In this document: piece after piece, positions 5,301 through 5,352 of the stretch
Numbering within the stretch: position 1 is the first letter of the stretch
Layout: the number at the start of each line of letters is the position of its first letter
Assembly: GCA_009777685.1 (NCBI GenBank)
Contig: WRLJ01000132.1
Location: 1 to 5,352 of the forward strand
Source: Oscillospiraceae bacterium
GTDB taxonomy: Bacteria > Bacillota > Clostridia > Oscillospirales > UBA929
Reading direction: 5' to 3'
Length of the DNA stretch: 5,352 nucleotides
Translations under genes and position numbers: made by a program
Notes under the pieces: model-generated
Told to the model about the DNA's origin: nothing
The model's input: only the letters and a program-made list of their open reading frames with translations
The model's database searches: none

Positions 5301-5352
5301 CGCCGTTTGCCCGGCGCGCAAAACGGGAAACCACGGCGCGATGTGTAATGGG

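Overview
The window looks like GC-rich chromosomal DNA from a Gram-positive bacterium of the phylum Bacillota, probably a plant-polysaccharide-degrading member of Clostridia or a relative. The reasons are consensus-like sigma-A promoters (TTGACA, 17-nt spacer, TATxxT) in AT-rich intergenic islands, AGGAGG/AAAGGAG ribosome binding sites, a lipobox lipoprotein, a wall-sorting tail with an NPKTG motif, and a regulator of a type I recall from Bacillota such as Paenibacillus. Genus cannot be read from this sequence.

Layout, left to right: (i) 1-1159, minus strand, a GH43 endo-arabinanase-like lipoprotein whose 3' end lies outside the window; (ii) 1160-1362, a divergent control region with two overlapping promoters, a dyad and a leader hairpin; (iii) 1363-2283, plus strand, an ArsR-type winged-helix regulator fused to a roughly 200-residue beta-rich C-terminal domain; (iv) a convergent terminator hairpin at 2304-2330; (v) 2350-3192, minus strand, a secreted LamG/concanavalin-like protein with an NPKTG wall anchor, behind its own promoter; (vi) 3193-3590, noncoding, holding that promoter and a MITE-like inverted-repeat element of about 180 bp; (vii) 3591-5060, minus strand, L-arabinose isomerase (araA), behind its own promoter with a palindrome at the -10; (viii) 5150-5352, noncoding, with two copies of a short palindromic repeat and a second module resembling the core of the MITE-like element.

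Together the genes read as part of an arabinan/arabinose utilisation locus. The lipoprotein would cut arabinan at the outer face of the membrane, the wall-anchored LamG protein may hold the glycan or cell-wall fragments, and AraA converts imported L-arabinose to L-ribulose. The ArsR-type protein is the natural candidate local regulator, since it shares a control region with the arabinanase. No transporter, araB, araD or arabinofuranosidase lies in the window. The assignment of LamG to arabinan and the ligand of the regulator are inference. The most interesting items are the regulator with its C-terminal domain and overlapping divergent promoters, and the nested inverted-repeat element before the LamG gene.
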